Shown: positions 45,901-55,082 of the stretch, in pieces | How the letters are laid out: each line of letters begins with the position of its first letter | Numbering within the stretch: the first letter of the stretch is position 1 | Assembly (NCBI RefSeq): GCF_039543205.1 | Contig: NZ_BAABJH010000002.1 | Coordinates: 248,001 to 312,000 of the forward strand | Origin: Flaviramulus_B aquimarinus | Lineage (GTDB): Bacteria > Bacteroidota > Bacteroidia > Flavobacteriales > Flavobacteriaceae | DNA: 64,000 bases | Reading direction: 5' to 3' | The notes under the pieces: generated by a model | Seen by the model: the letters and a program-made list of their open reading frames with translations, nothing else | Told to the model about the DNA's origin: nothing | Databases searched by the model: none | Made by a program: the position numbers and the translations under genes

Positions 45901-47618
45901 TCAAATAAATCAAAACTCGTAGGTGCTGTGTCTTCACAAAACTCTGGGAATGTTGCTACTGGTGTTCCTGATTCTGGAGCGTCTTCTATTATAATTGAAA
46001 TTTGTTCTGTATCTGAGCAAGTACCATTATCTATTGTATAATTAAATAAATATGGACTTCCTGAAACAGTAAAACCTATTATATCTATGGGATTAGAAAT
46101 GATTGCAGTGCTCGCATCGGTCCATGTTCCACTATTGTTATCTTGAGAGCCATCTAAAGCATCAAATAAATTGAAAGGTGAATTTGCTATTAAATCATTT
46201 TCACAAAACGTTTGGTTTACCGCAACTCCTGCATTTGGGTCTTGTAAAACAATAACTTGAACCGTTGTAGATTCCTCTGGACAAGGGTCTGGTGATACAT
46301 TTTGAGTATATGTGAAATTATATGTGTTAGGTACAAAACTTGTTAAATCGATTGTTGATGCTACTATTGGATCTGTACTTATTGTTCCTTGTGTCCATTG
46401 TCCGCCAAGGTCATGGTTTTCAATTAATGTGAATAAATCAAAAGCTGAAGGTAAACTAGCTTGACAAAAAGATACAGGGTTTATAGTCGATGGTATTCCT
46501 GAACTCAATGTTTCATAAACCGTAATGGTTACTGTTGAAACACCATCTGGACAAACACCATTACTAGGAACCGTGTATGTAAAAGTATATGTTCCTGCGG
46601 TTGTTAATGTTGAAATATTTACTGTTCCTATATTCCCATTGGATGTAGCTAAAGGCCCTGACCAAGTTCCTGTTGAATCTTTTGGACCTCCTAGTTCGTC
46701 AAATAAATTAAAGTCTGATACTGGTAAATTATCATTACAATAATCTAATGTTCCCGATGTTCCAGGGTCTACAGGGTCATCAATAATAACAAGTACTGGC
46801 ATAGGTTCACTTGTACATATCCCCGAATTTACTTGAACATAATAGGTGTTACCATTTATTAATGTTTCACTAGTAATTAATGCTGGAGGAATAGGGTCAC
46901 CAAAAACATCTATATTGTCATACCAAAGAAAGCTATCTGTTGTTCCTGGATTTAAATCTCCAATTGTTGGGTTTGTGTTTGAACAAAATTCTTGTGTGCT
47001 TGCAGGTGTTGGATTAGCTGGTGTTTGAAATTGTGTAGCAATTCCATTTTCAATTTGACTTCTACAAGGTGTAGGCAAACTATTATCAATAAAAACGATA
47101 TAATAATTTGTAGGAATGCTAGAAATAGGATCTGTTGAATTTGCTATGGATGTTAGAGCTTGATCGTAGTAAACTTCAACTGTTCCACCAACTGGTGCAT
47201 TGGGTTGCAATTCTAAATCAATATAGGATTGAATGGTTGGATTTTCATCGCTACAGAAAAAGCCTTGTAAATTTTGGTTTGTCGGGTTTACGACAAAATC
47301 GATCATAATTGACGCCCTAGTTATTCCACAAGCTCCTGAGCTATCATCTACATAGTATAGAACACCTTCTCGAACTAGCTCGTCTGGGTTAAATGCACTA
47401 CCTCCGGTAGCAGAATCATACCAAACAATACCATTTCCACCATCGACAGCATATGTATTTAAATCATTAAAAGTAAAACCTGATGCATTGCAAATAGCTG
47501 GTGGACTTGAATTGGGTATTGTTGGACATTGCGCGAAAGCTGTAAATGATATTCCAAATAACAATAAAGTAAAGAGTACATTAAATAATGTATTTCTAGA
47601 CGTTAATTTAGTTTTCAT
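42933..47618 (-). CDS. SprB-like repetitive surface adhesin with gliding-associated C-terminal domain
   Basis: The 1561-residue product has a signal peptide (ISFTAFAQ), then many Ig-like beta-sandwich repeats of about 85-90 residues (pattern FCxxxxPTSFDLFDLL ... GTW ... LxPGTYDFTYxV). The C-terminal gliding-motility-associated domain is LEIPDGFSPNGDGTNDTFD to the end. This type-B signal directs T9SS export with an SprF partner. It is much shorter than F. johnsoniae SprB, so it may be a SprB-family adhesin rather than the main one. A 507/522-base tandem duplication is present in the middle. Confidence 0.9.
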   Translation of the reverse strand: MKTKLTSRNTLFNVLFTLLLFGISFTAFAQCPTIPNSSPPAICNASGFTFNDLNTYAVDGGNGIVWYDSATGGSAFNPDELVREGVLYYVDDSSGACGITRASIMIDFVVNPTNQNLQGFFCSDENPTIQSYIDLELQPNAPVGGTVEVYYDQALTSIANSTDPISSIPTNYYIVFIDNSLPTPCRSQIENGIATQFQTPANPTPASTQEFCSNTNPTIGDLNPGTTDSFLWYDNIDVFGDPIPPALITSETLINGNTYYVQVNSGICTSEPMPVLVIIDDPVDPGTSGTLDYCNDNLPVSDFNLFDELGGPKDSTGTWSGPLATSNGNIGTVNISTLTTAGTYTFTYTVPSNGVCPDGVSTVTITVYETLSSGIPSTINPVSFCQASLPSAFDLFTLIENHDLGGQWTQGTISTDPIVASTIDLTSFVPNTYNFTYTQNVSPDPCPEESTTVQVIVLQDPNAGVAVNQTFCENDLIANSPFNLFDALDGSQDNNSGTWTDASTAIISNPIDIIGFTVSGSPYLFNYTIDNGTCSDTEQISIIIEDAPESGTPVATFPEFCEDTAPTSFDLFDLLENEDQTGTWFSGTAIANPTDLSGLIPGTYDFTYDVDAIGSCDDELVTVSITINPLPNTGTPSAERFCENDLASNSPLNLFDQLTGEDLGGTWSDDNTSGALSGSDVDLTLLTIGSFDFTYSITDANGCSNSSTVTITVDDAPESGTPVATFPEFCQDTAPTSFDLFDLLENEDQTGTWFSGTDNTGTAIANPTDLSGLIPGTYDFTYDVGAIGSCDDELVTVSITINPLPNTGTPSAERFCENDLASNSPLNLFDQLTGEDLGGTWSDDNTSGALSGSDVDLTLLTIGSFDFTYSITDANGCSNSSTVTITIDDAPESGTASTPVEFCIADITTGQTYNLFDLLTDEDQIGSWNDDDTSGALSGNTLTIDGLAEGTYDFTFDVDAIGTCDDVDITVSIIINDTPVPMASTPQAFCDSATVDDLAAVGTTIQWYDAATGGNVLVGTTDLVDTQIYYATQTDAVTGCESSVRTPVTVAIYQSPNPGSPNTTVILACNNDSNIDLFTGLDGTQDSGGVWQDTDGTGALTGNTFDATGIPPGTYDFTYSVTASAPCIDDNTIITVTIEEPFNPGTDNTLDVCSNNGTTDLFTLLGGADTEGTWSPALTSGTGVFDPLVDSDGIYIYSFTNACGTFSSEVDVTVTPAPNAGSDNTATFCIIDAPTDLFTFLGTDAQSGGVWSPALTSGTGVFDPAVDVATIYTYTVAAVTPCSPDAMAEITVTVNDSPTLIVNDANPEFCLVNNPTVADLANSIRPIGTVNWYEDIALTLPLNTSDILVDGEDYYATQTNSSGCESSTPVQINVTINDTLTPTLDDITMEYCINDNPTISTLSSNIIEYDNNLDNLRWYDTPTGGSAISNSSLLTNITYYVALVDQVTGCESSVRLEVTPDLTACGKLEIPDGFSPNGDGTNDTFDIDNLAILYPNFEIEIYNRNGNIVYRGQANTPRFDGTSNQSRVVSNGDLPVGVYFYIFNFNDGENKPEQGRLYLSR
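44941..45969. repeat. Nearly identical tandem duplication inside the SprB-like gene
   Basis: Copy one is 44941-45462 (522 bases) and copy two 45463-45969 (507 bases). They are nearly identical, differing by a few substitutions and an in-frame 15-base deletion (TGTDN-type residues). They encode about residues 551-719 and 720-893, two Ig-like repeats per copy. Near identity at the DNA level shows a recent event. Confidence 0.85.
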
Positions 47619-47800
47619 AATCGAAAATTTATAATCCTGAATTAATAGCTGAAAATAAAACGGTATGGATTCTACATTCGATTATAAAGTAGAATCATAT
47701 ACAGAATTAATTTATTTATGCAATTTAACTGATTTTTTTGTATTTCATCGAATTTTTGTAAATTATTTTACATTTTGTCGATAAAAAAAGTATTTGAACC

Positions 47801-47832
47801 AAAAAACTCACCTGTTTTTAGGTGAGTTTTTA
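47801..47832. terminator. Bidirectional terminator at the end of the act-cox operon
   Basis: AAAAACTCACCT pairs with AGGTGAGTTTTT across a short T-rich loop. It is about 23 bases past the ctaD stop codon. It separates the operon from the SprB-like gene. Confidence 0.8.
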
Positions 47833-47854
47833 ATATGTAAGAGAATATTATGTA

Positions 47855-49648
47855 TTAGTGCTGAAGCTCTTCTTCTCCTTCTTTTAAAGGAATATGTTGC
47901 GGAACAAAATCTACATCATGTCCAGGTTTACTGTAATCGTAAGCCCAACGATGTACATGAGGAATTTCTCCTGGCCAGTTTCCATGTATGTGTTCTACAG
48001 GAGCAGTCCATTCTAGGGTTGTAGATTTCCAAGGGTTTTGAACTGTTTTCTTTCCAAAGAAAATACTACTAAAAAAATTATATAAATATACGATTTGTAC
48101 AACGCCTCCAATTAAAGCAAATATGGTAATGATAACATTAACATTTGCTAAATCATCAAATAATGGAAAGTTAGTATTGGTATAATAACGACGTGGTAAA
48201 CCTGCCATACCTATAAAGTGCATAGGAAAGAATACACCATAAGCACAAACTGCTGTTACCCAGAAATGGATATATCCTAAGTTCTTGTTAAGCATACGTC
48301 CAAACATTTTTGGATACCAGTGGTAGATTCCTGCAAACATACCATACAATGCAGATATACCCATTACTAAGTGGAAATGAGCTACTACAAAATATGTATC
48401 GTGTACATTAATATCTAAAGCACTGTCTCCTAATATAATTCCTGTTAAACCTCCAGTTATAAATGTTGATACAAACCCTATGGAGAATAACATGGCTGGG
48501 TTCATCTGTAAATTACCTTTCCAAAGTGTCGTTATCCAATTAAATGCTTTTACTGCCGATGGAATGGCAATCAATAAGGTTGTAAATGTAAATACTGATC
48601 CTAAAAATGGATTCATTCCTGAAATAAACATATGGTGACCCCATACTATTGTTGATAGAAATGCAATCGCTAATATGGAAGCAATCATAGCACGATAACC
48701 AAAGATAGGTTTACGTGAATTTGATGCCATAATTTCCGAAACAAGTCCCATGGCTGGTAATATAACAATATATACTTCTGGGTGTCCTAAGAACCAAAAT
48801 AAGTGTTCGAATAATACTGGTGAACCTCCTTGATAATGCAATACTTCACCTTGTATAAATATATCTGATAAGAAGAATGATGTTCCAAAACTTCTATCCA
48901 TGATTAATAATAAGGCTGCAGATAATAATACTGGAAATGATATAACTCCTATGACTGCTGTAATAAAAAATGCCCAAATCGTTAAAGGTAATCTAGTCAT
49001 AGACATCCCTTTTGTACGCAAGTTAATTACGGTAACAATATAATTCAGAGATCCCAATAATGATGATGCAATAAATATGGCCATAGATACTAACCATAAG
49101 GTCATACCCATACCTGAACCTCCTTGCGCCATTGGCAAGGCACTTAACGGCGGATAGATTGTCCACCCTGCTGATGCAGGCCCAGCTTCAACAAACAATG
49201 AAATTACCATAATTACACTTGATAAAAAGAATAACCAATACGAAACCATATTCAAAAACCCTGATGCCATATCGCGTGCACCAATCTGTAATGGAATTAA
49301 TAGGTTACTGAATGTCCCACTTAAACCAGCTGTTAATACAAAGAATACCATGATAGTACCGTGTATAGTAACCAATGCTAAATAAATATCTGCATCCATT
49401 ACACCACCTGGTGCCCATTTACCTAATAAGGCTTCAAACAATACGTTTGGCTCTTCTGGCCAGGCAATTTGCATACGAAACATCATAGACATTAAAACCC
49501 CAATAACTCCCATAATAGTACCGGTTATTAGGTACTGTTTAGCAATCATTTTGTGGTCTTGACTAAATATATATTTAGTTACAAACGTTTCTTTATGATG
49601 ATGTCCGTGGTCGTCGTCGTGAGCGTGGTTATCTGCGTGTGCTGACAT
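47855..49648 (-). CDS. ctaD: Cytochrome c oxidase subunit I
   Basis: The 597-residue haem-copper oxidase catalytic subunit has about twelve helices. Ligand motifs include WGHHMFISGM, the cross-linking-type HPEVYIVILPAMG, and HDTYFVVAHFHLVMG with the haem a and a3 histidines. It reduces O2 and pumps protons. A His/Asp-rich N-terminus (seven His in the first 18 residues) is unusual. It is last in the operon actA-F-coxB-ctaD, 28 bases after coxB. Confidence 0.96.
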   Translation of the reverse strand: MSAHADNHAHDDDHGHHHKETFVTKYIFSQDHKMIAKQYLITGTIMGVIGVLMSMMFRMQIAWPEEPNVLFEALLGKWAPGGVMDADIYLALVTIHGTIMVFFVLTAGLSGTFSNLLIPLQIGARDMASGFLNMVSYWLFFLSSVIMVISLFVEAGPASAGWTIYPPLSALPMAQGGSGMGMTLWLVSMAIFIASSLLGSLNYIVTVINLRTKGMSMTRLPLTIWAFFITAVIGVISFPVLLSAALLLIMDRSFGTSFFLSDIFIQGEVLHYQGGSPVLFEHLFWFLGHPEVYIVILPAMGLVSEIMASNSRKPIFGYRAMIASILAIAFLSTIVWGHHMFISGMNPFLGSVFTFTTLLIAIPSAVKAFNWITTLWKGNLQMNPAMLFSIGFVSTFITGGLTGIILGDSALDINVHDTYFVVAHFHLVMGISALYGMFAGIYHWYPKMFGRMLNKNLGYIHFWVTAVCAYGVFFPMHFIGMAGLPRRYYTNTNFPLFDDLANVNVIITIFALIGGVVQIVYLYNFFSSIFFGKKTVQNPWKSTTLEWTAPVEHIHGNWPGEIPHVHRWAYDYSKPGHDVDFVPQHIPLKEGEEELQH

Positions 49649-49676
49649 AATCTTATATCGTTTTTATCTTTTTTAA

Positions 49677-50750
49677 TTAATTAACTAGAGAATTCTTGAA
49701 TTCTTTTTGCTCTGCAATCCAAGCATTGTATTCTTCTTGTGTTTCTACTACAATTTTCATTTGCATGTTGTAGTGCGATTTTCCACAAATTTTATTACAT
49801 AATAATAAATAATCAAACTCGTAACGTTCTAAAGCGTCTTCGCCCTTGGCTACAAGTTTCTTACTATTCTCTACTCTAATCTTATTAATATTTTGAATTT
49901 TTTCTTGCATTTGAGCTGTTTCACGCATATCGGCAGTGGTTACTGTTGGCGTAAATCCAAATTGTGTAATCATACCTGGAACACAGTTCATTTGTGCTCT
50001 AAAGTGAGGCATATAAGCTGAGTGTAAAACATCTTGGGAACGCATTTTAAACAATACGGGTCTCCCAACTGGCAAATGCAATTCAGTTGTTATGATATCA
50101 TCTTGTGCATTTGGATCGGCTTCATCTAAACCTAGAATATTAGCACGGTCAATATCAATTAAACGCACATTTGCTTTTCCTAAAGTATTGTCTGCACCAC
50201 CATATCTTGCTTTCCAGTTAAACTGTTGCGCATATAATTCAACAACCAATGGGTCATCACTTTCATCAACACCCATAATGTTAATCCAAGTACTTAAACC
50301 ATAAATAATTAAACCCGCTAAAACAATTACAGGAATGATTGTCCAAATGGCTTCTAATTTATTATTGTCCGCAAAAAATAAGGCTTTCTTTCCTTTTTCA
50401 CCTTTATACTTATAAGCAAAATAGTGTAATAGGAATTGCGTTATGGTTTGAACTATAAATATAATAATCATAGAGATAACCATTAAATTATCTATAGTTG
50501 GTCCATGCGCTGAAGCCGAATTAGACATTAAAGGTAAATCACCCCATTTTACAAAACATACAATGGTTATAATATAAATGAAGGCTAAAAACCCCATCAT
50601 TAAATACCCATTTAATGTATTATCCTTATCGGTAGCAACTCCAGGAGTAGAGTTTTCATTTTTAGCTTGTGCTAAATCGAAAATCTTTACCATTTGCCAA
50701 ATGGCAATTAAAATAAATACTAAAACTATAATTGTTAATAAAGCAGTCAT
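49677..50750 (-). CDS. coxB: Cytochrome c oxidase subunit II with CuA site
   Basis: The 357-residue subunit has an extra N-terminal helix and two core helices, then a periplasmic CuA domain (QQFNWKARYGG, DVLHSAYMPHFRAQMNCVPG, CNKICGKSHYNM with the CuA Cys-x3-Cys-x3-His-x2-Met pattern). It takes electrons from cytochrome c or directly from alternative complex III. No fused cytochrome c domain is seen, so it is aa3-like in this subunit. It sits 29 bases after actF. Confidence 0.95.
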   Translation of the reverse strand: MTALLTIIVLVFILIAIWQMVKIFDLAQAKNENSTPGVATDKDNTLNGYLMMGFLAFIYIITIVCFVKWGDLPLMSNSASAHGPTIDNLMVISMIIIFIVQTITQFLLHYFAYKYKGEKGKKALFFADNNKLEAIWTIIPVIVLAGLIIYGLSTWINIMGVDESDDPLVVELYAQQFNWKARYGGADNTLGKANVRLIDIDRANILGLDEADPNAQDDIITTELHLPVGRPVLFKMRSQDVLHSAYMPHFRAQMNCVPGMITQFGFTPTVTTADMRETAQMQEKIQNINKIRVENSKKLVAKGEDALERYEFDYLLLCNKICGKSHYNMQMKIVVETQEEYNAWIAEQKEFKNSLVN

Positions 50751-50779
50751 TGGTATCGTTCGTCTTTATTTATATCTAA

Positions 50780-52144
50780 TTAATAATGAAAATCTTCACT
50801 TTCTTTTCTAAAAGGATATCCTTTTACTAGTAATGGCGCTTTTGTTAAAGCTGTAAACACTACAAATATGAATAACCCGGCAAAAAGTAATATGGAGCTT
50901 ATTTCTGGAATTCCTATAAACCATCTATCACCTACGGTAGCTGGCATAATCATATTGAAAATATCAATATAGTGCCCAAATAAAATGACTAAACCTGCCA
51001 TGACTACAAACCAAGGGATACGTTTGTAATCGGCATTCATCAACATTAATATTGGGAATACAAAGTTCATTACTACCATACCTAAGAATGGTAATTTATA
51101 ATCTTGGAAACGTGTTACAAAATAGGTTACTTCTTCTGGTATATTTGAATACCAGATTAACATAAATTGTGAGAACCATAAGTATGTCCAGAAAATACTA
51201 AATGCAAACATAAACTTAGCAACATCATGCAAATGGTTTTCATTTACAAACTCTAAGTAATTTCTAGATTTTAAATAAATGGTAATTAAGGCTATTACTG
51301 TAATTCCACTTACAAACATGCTAGCAAATACATACCATCCAAATAATGTTGAAAACCAGTGTGGGTCTACACTCATAATCCAATCCCAAGACATCATAGA
51401 TTCTGTATAAATAAAGAATACTAGGAACGCTGCTGAAATACGGAATGATTTTTTAAAGTTACTTTTATCTTCTGCTGTATCTTGAGCAATAGAGAACTTA
51501 CGTGAAAAATGACGATATAAACTCCAGCCTCCAATAAATATCAACCCTCTAATAATGAATCCCCAGATGTTTAACCATCCTGTTTTTCCTTGTATAAGTT
51601 TATCATGAGCTACAACTTCTGGATCCATCCAAATAAATAGATTGTTGTGTCCAATAAAGTGTGATGCTGCTGCTATGCCTAAAACGATTAAGGCACCTGG
51701 TAATAAATAAGCTGTCATACCTTCCATAACTCTAAATAGTACAGGAGACCATCCAGCTTGAGATGCAATTTGAATAGCATAAAATGCTAAAACACCCAAG
51801 GCAATCATCATGAAGAAAAATGCTGCAACATAAAGTGCTGACCATGGTCTGTTAGCGATTTGGTGCTGTACATGCTCAACGTGTTTTGTGTGTTCATCAA
51901 CTTCAGCATGAGCAGTTTCTCCGTGACTATCTTCATGAGAGTTTGCTTCGTGTGCATCATGACTTGGAGCGGCATGAGCAACTTCTTCGTCATGTGCACC
52001 ACCATGATGTGATTCTTCTGCAAGTAAGTGCTCAACTTCTTCAAAAGATTTATGAGATGTCATAAAACCATATCCTACTCCTAATGCTCCTAAAATCATT
52101 AGAATAAAAGAAAATGTCTTTAATTTATTTGAAAATGTATACAT
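50780..52144 (-). CDS. actF: Alternative complex III subunit ActF (NrfD-like membrane protein) with His-rich loop
   Basis: This 454-residue polytopic protein of the ActF/PsrC-NrfD class is the second quinol-site-type membrane subunit of alternative complex III. After the first helix (about 12-28) it has a loop (about 31-94) with 15 histidines and many acidic residues before the second helix. The rest (SMMSWDWIMSVDPHWFSTLFGWY, FWTYLWFSQFMLIWY) is standard. It lies 22 bases after actE. Confidence 0.92.
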   Translation of the reverse strand: MYTFSNKLKTFSFILMILGALGVGYGFMTSHKSFEEVEHLLAEESHHGGAHDEEVAHAAPSHDAHEANSHEDSHGETAHAEVDEHTKHVEHVQHQIANRPWSALYVAAFFFMMIALGVLAFYAIQIASQAGWSPVLFRVMEGMTAYLLPGALIVLGIAAASHFIGHNNLFIWMDPEVVAHDKLIQGKTGWLNIWGFIIRGLIFIGGWSLYRHFSRKFSIAQDTAEDKSNFKKSFRISAAFLVFFIYTESMMSWDWIMSVDPHWFSTLFGWYVFASMFVSGITVIALITIYLKSRNYLEFVNENHLHDVAKFMFAFSIFWTYLWFSQFMLIWYSNIPEEVTYFVTRFQDYKLPFLGMVVMNFVFPILMLMNADYKRIPWFVVMAGLVILFGHYIDIFNMIMPATVGDRWFIGIPEISSILLFAGLFIFVVFTALTKAPLLVKGYPFRKESEDFHY

Positions 52145-52166
52145 ATCTATAATAATCTTATCAATC

Positions 52167-52718
52167 TTACTTTTCTAAATCTGCTTTCAACTTTAACACA
52201 TACGATACGACTTGCCAACGCTCTTCTTCATTCAATTGGTTTGCGTATGAACCCATCGCGTTTTTACCATAATAAATGGTGTGGTAAATACTTCCTGCAT
52301 TTATGGCTCTACCGGCATCATCATAACTAGGAATACCTAGTATTTTTTCGCGCTTTACTAATTTACCTTGTCCTTGTCCTTTGTTACCGTGGCAAATCCC
52401 ACAATAGATATCGTACAATTCTTTTCCTCTTGCTAAATCTACTTGTGTAGAATCTAATGGACTTGCTAATGTTGTCTTAGCTAAGTTATATCCATCAGTA
52501 GAATTTTCAATATCAAAAGGCACATAACCTCTGGGTATAGAACCTTCTGCTGGTAACTGGGCTTCAATTCCGTTTGGAAATGCTGCTTCGCCATAGGTTT
52601 CATATCCTGCAGATTCATACATGTTTGGCATGAATTGATAGTTAGGTGCTGTACTCTTATTACAAGACACAGCTACTATTACAACTGCAATTACTAATAT
52701 TTTAATTAAGCTTTTCAT
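52167..52718 (-). CDS. actE: Alternative complex III mono-haem cytochrome c subunit ActE
   Basis: The 183-residue protein has a lipobox-like signal (AVSC, Cys 19) and one c-type haem site, CGICH (106-110), with a plausible Met ligand in NAMGSYANQ. It is expected on the periplasmic face, passing electrons out of the complex. It starts eight bases after actD. Confidence 0.93.
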   Translation of the reverse strand: MKSLIKILVIAVVIVAVSCNKSTAPNYQFMPNMYESAGYETYGEAAFPNGIEAQLPAEGSIPRGYVPFDIENSTDGYNLAKTTLASPLDSTQVDLARGKELYDIYCGICHGNKGQGQGKLVKREKILGIPSYDDAGRAINAGSIYHTIYYGKNAMGSYANQLNEEERWQVVSYVLKLKADLEK

Positions 52719-52726
52719 ACTATTTA

Positions 52727-53257
52727 TTAATGGGCTTTATCAACTAAGTTAATTTCGACTGCTCCAGTTTCTGCAAGTAAACTTTCTAGTTCTTTTTCAT
52801 TTCCATGAACTGCAATTTCCATTAAAAAATGGTCATCGGTTGTTCTCGGGTCTGGATTCTCAGCATTTTTAAAAGGCCACATTCTACTCCGTAAGTAAAA
52901 TGTAATAACCATTAAGTGTGCTGCAAAAAACACCGTAAGCTCAAACATAATTGGCACAAAAGCTGGCATATTTTCTATGTAGCTAAAACTTGGTTTTCCT
53001 CCAATGTTTTGTGGCCAATCTTCAATCATAATAAAATTCATCATTACAATGGCAACTGTTAAACCAACTAAACCATACATAAATGCTGTAATAGCAATAC
53101 GCGTTGGTTCAAGCCCCATGGCTTTGTCTAGTCCGTGAACCGGAAATGGTGTATATATTTCTTCAATGTGATGTCTTTCTGCCTTAACTTTTTTAACAGC
53201 AGACATTAAAATATCATCATCGGTATAAATAGCGTGAATAACTTTTGAAGCTTCCAT
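52727..53257 (-). CDS. actD: Alternative complex III subunit ActD (DUF3341)
   Basis: This 176-residue protein has an N-terminal domain (AIYTDDDILMSAVKKVK, VHGLDKAMGLEPTRI) and two helices (about 58-80 and 100-122). This matches ActD/DUF3341. It is a structural subunit of the complex and lies between actC and actE. Confidence 0.93.
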   Translation of the reverse strand: MEASKVIHAIYTDDDILMSAVKKVKAERHHIEEIYTPFPVHGLDKAMGLEPTRIAITAFMYGLVGLTVAIVMMNFIMIEDWPQNIGGKPSFSYIENMPAFVPIMFELTVFFAAHLMVITFYLRSRMWPFKNAENPDPRTTDDHFLMEIAVHGNEKELESLLAETGAVEINLVDKAH

Positions 53258-53266
53258 TGACTATGT

Positions 53267-55000
53267 TTAGTTTATTAATTTTTTAGCTTGTCCTGCCCAA
53301 TCATCGCGTTCTGCTCTTCCAGGAAAAGATTCAGTAATCGAGTCTAACAAATCATATTCTTTTTTTGTCATTTTACTAACTTGAAGGAACGTATATATAC
53401 CTATACTATTAAGTACGTCCTCCATTTTAGGTCCAACACCACTTATTTTCTTTAAATCATCAGCTGTTTGAGTAGCTGCATCAAAAGCACCAATGCTACC
53501 TAATAAGCTACTTACTTTTTCTGAATTGTCATCAGCTGAAGTGTCTTTAGTTTTTGCAGGTACCGCAGCAGTTCTTCCTGATGTTCTTGCATCAGCTCCA
53601 GTTCCTACTAAACTATTTCCTGATTCTCTAATATTTTTATAACGTTCTCCAGATGATTTTAAAATTGTTTTCACCTCTGCTTGGGCAATTACCGGGAATG
53701 TTCTTGAGTATAATAAAAATAATACAAAGAAGAATCCAATGGTTCCAATAAAGATTCCGATATCAACAAATGTCGGTGAAAACATCGTCCATGATGATGG
53801 TAGGTAATCTCTATGTAAAGAGGTTACTATAATTACAAAACGCTCAAACCACATCCCAATGTTTACTACAATTGAGATAAAGAACGAGAACATAATACTT
53901 GTTCTTAATTTCTTAAACCACATGAATTGTGGAGAGAATACATTACACGTCATCATTGCCCAATACGCCCACCAGTAAGGTCCAGTTGCTCTGTTTAAAA
54001 AGGCATACTGTTCATATTCTACACCAGAATACCAAGCTATAAATAATTCTGTAATATAGGCTACACCAACTATTGAACCTGTAATCATGATGACTATGTT
54101 CATTAATTCAATATGTTGTACTGTAATATAATCTTCAAGGTTACACACTTTTCGCATGATAATAAGAAGCGTGTTTACCATAGCAAATCCTGAAAATACG
54201 GCACCAGCAACAAAGTATGGTGGGAAAATCGTGGTATGCCAACCTGGAATTACCGATGTTGCAAAGTCAAATGATACAATGGTATGTACGGATAGTACTA
54301 ATGGTGTTGCTAAACCTGCAAGTACTAAAGATACTTCTTCAAAACGTTGCCAATCTTTTGCTCTACCTGACCACCCAAAACTTAATAAGGAATATATTTT
54401 CTTTTGGAATGGTTTAATAGCTCTATCTCTTAACATAGCAAAATCAGGAAGCAGACCTGTCCACCAGAATACTAACGATACTGATAAGTATGTTGAAATT
54501 GCAAATACATCCCAAAGTAATGGTGAGTTAAAGTTTACCCATAACGACCCAAATTGGTTTGGTATAGGAAGTACCCAATATCCTAACCATGGTCTTCCCA
54601 TGTGAATGATTGGAAACAATCCAGCTTGTACAACCGAGAAAATGGTCATAGCTTCTGCAGAACGGTTAATAGCCATTCTCCATTTTTGACGGAATAATAA
54701 TAGTACTGCAGAAATAAGTGTTCCAGCATGACCTATACCAACCCACCAAACGAAGTTAGTAATATCCCAAGCCCAACCTACAGTCTTATTAAGACCCCAA
54801 GTTCCAATACCTGTAGATATTGTGTATAAAATACATCCGATTCCCCAAAGGAAAGCCACAAGTGAGATACTAAAAACTATCCACCATTGTTTATTTGCTT
54901 TTCCTTCTACAGGTTTTGCTACATCCACAGTAACGTCGTGGTATGATTTTTCCCCTGTAACTAAAGGTCTTCTAATAGGTGCTTCGTAATGAGACGCCAT
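53267..55000 (-). CDS. actC: Alternative complex III subunit ActC (NrfD-like) with C-terminal helix-hairpin-helix domain
   Basis: This 577-residue protein has the NrfD/PsrC-like core of about ten helices (about 30-460), which forms a quinol-binding membrane subunit. It then has a low-complexity linker (about 470-510) and a final domain (about 512-577) with DDLKKISGVGPKMEDVLNSI, a helix-hairpin-helix resembling those in DNA-binding and ribosome-linked proteins. I know of HhH extensions in other Bacteroidota respiratory or small proteins, but not clearly here. It is 82 bases after actB and ten before actD. Confidence 0.92.
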   Translation of the reverse strand: MASHYEAPIRRPLVTGEKSYHDVTVDVAKPVEGKANKQWWIVFSISLVAFLWGIGCILYTISTGIGTWGLNKTVGWAWDITNFVWWVGIGHAGTLISAVLLLFRQKWRMAINRSAEAMTIFSVVQAGLFPIIHMGRPWLGYWVLPIPNQFGSLWVNFNSPLLWDVFAISTYLSVSLVFWWTGLLPDFAMLRDRAIKPFQKKIYSLLSFGWSGRAKDWQRFEEVSLVLAGLATPLVLSVHTIVSFDFATSVIPGWHTTIFPPYFVAGAVFSGFAMVNTLLIIMRKVCNLEDYITVQHIELMNIVIMITGSIVGVAYITELFIAWYSGVEYEQYAFLNRATGPYWWAYWAMMTCNVFSPQFMWFKKLRTSIMFSFFISIVVNIGMWFERFVIIVTSLHRDYLPSSWTMFSPTFVDIGIFIGTIGFFFVLFLLYSRTFPVIAQAEVKTILKSSGERYKNIRESGNSLVGTGADARTSGRTAAVPAKTKDTSADDNSEKVSSLLGSIGAFDAATQTADDLKKISGVGPKMEDVLNSIGIYTFLQVSKMTKKEYDLLDSITESFPGRAERDDWAGQAKKLIN

Positions 55001-55082
55001 ATTTTATTGTTTAATTGTTTATTTTTTAAACGCTTAAAGCCTGTTTTTCTTCAAGCTTTAAACATTTAATTCTATTACTTGA

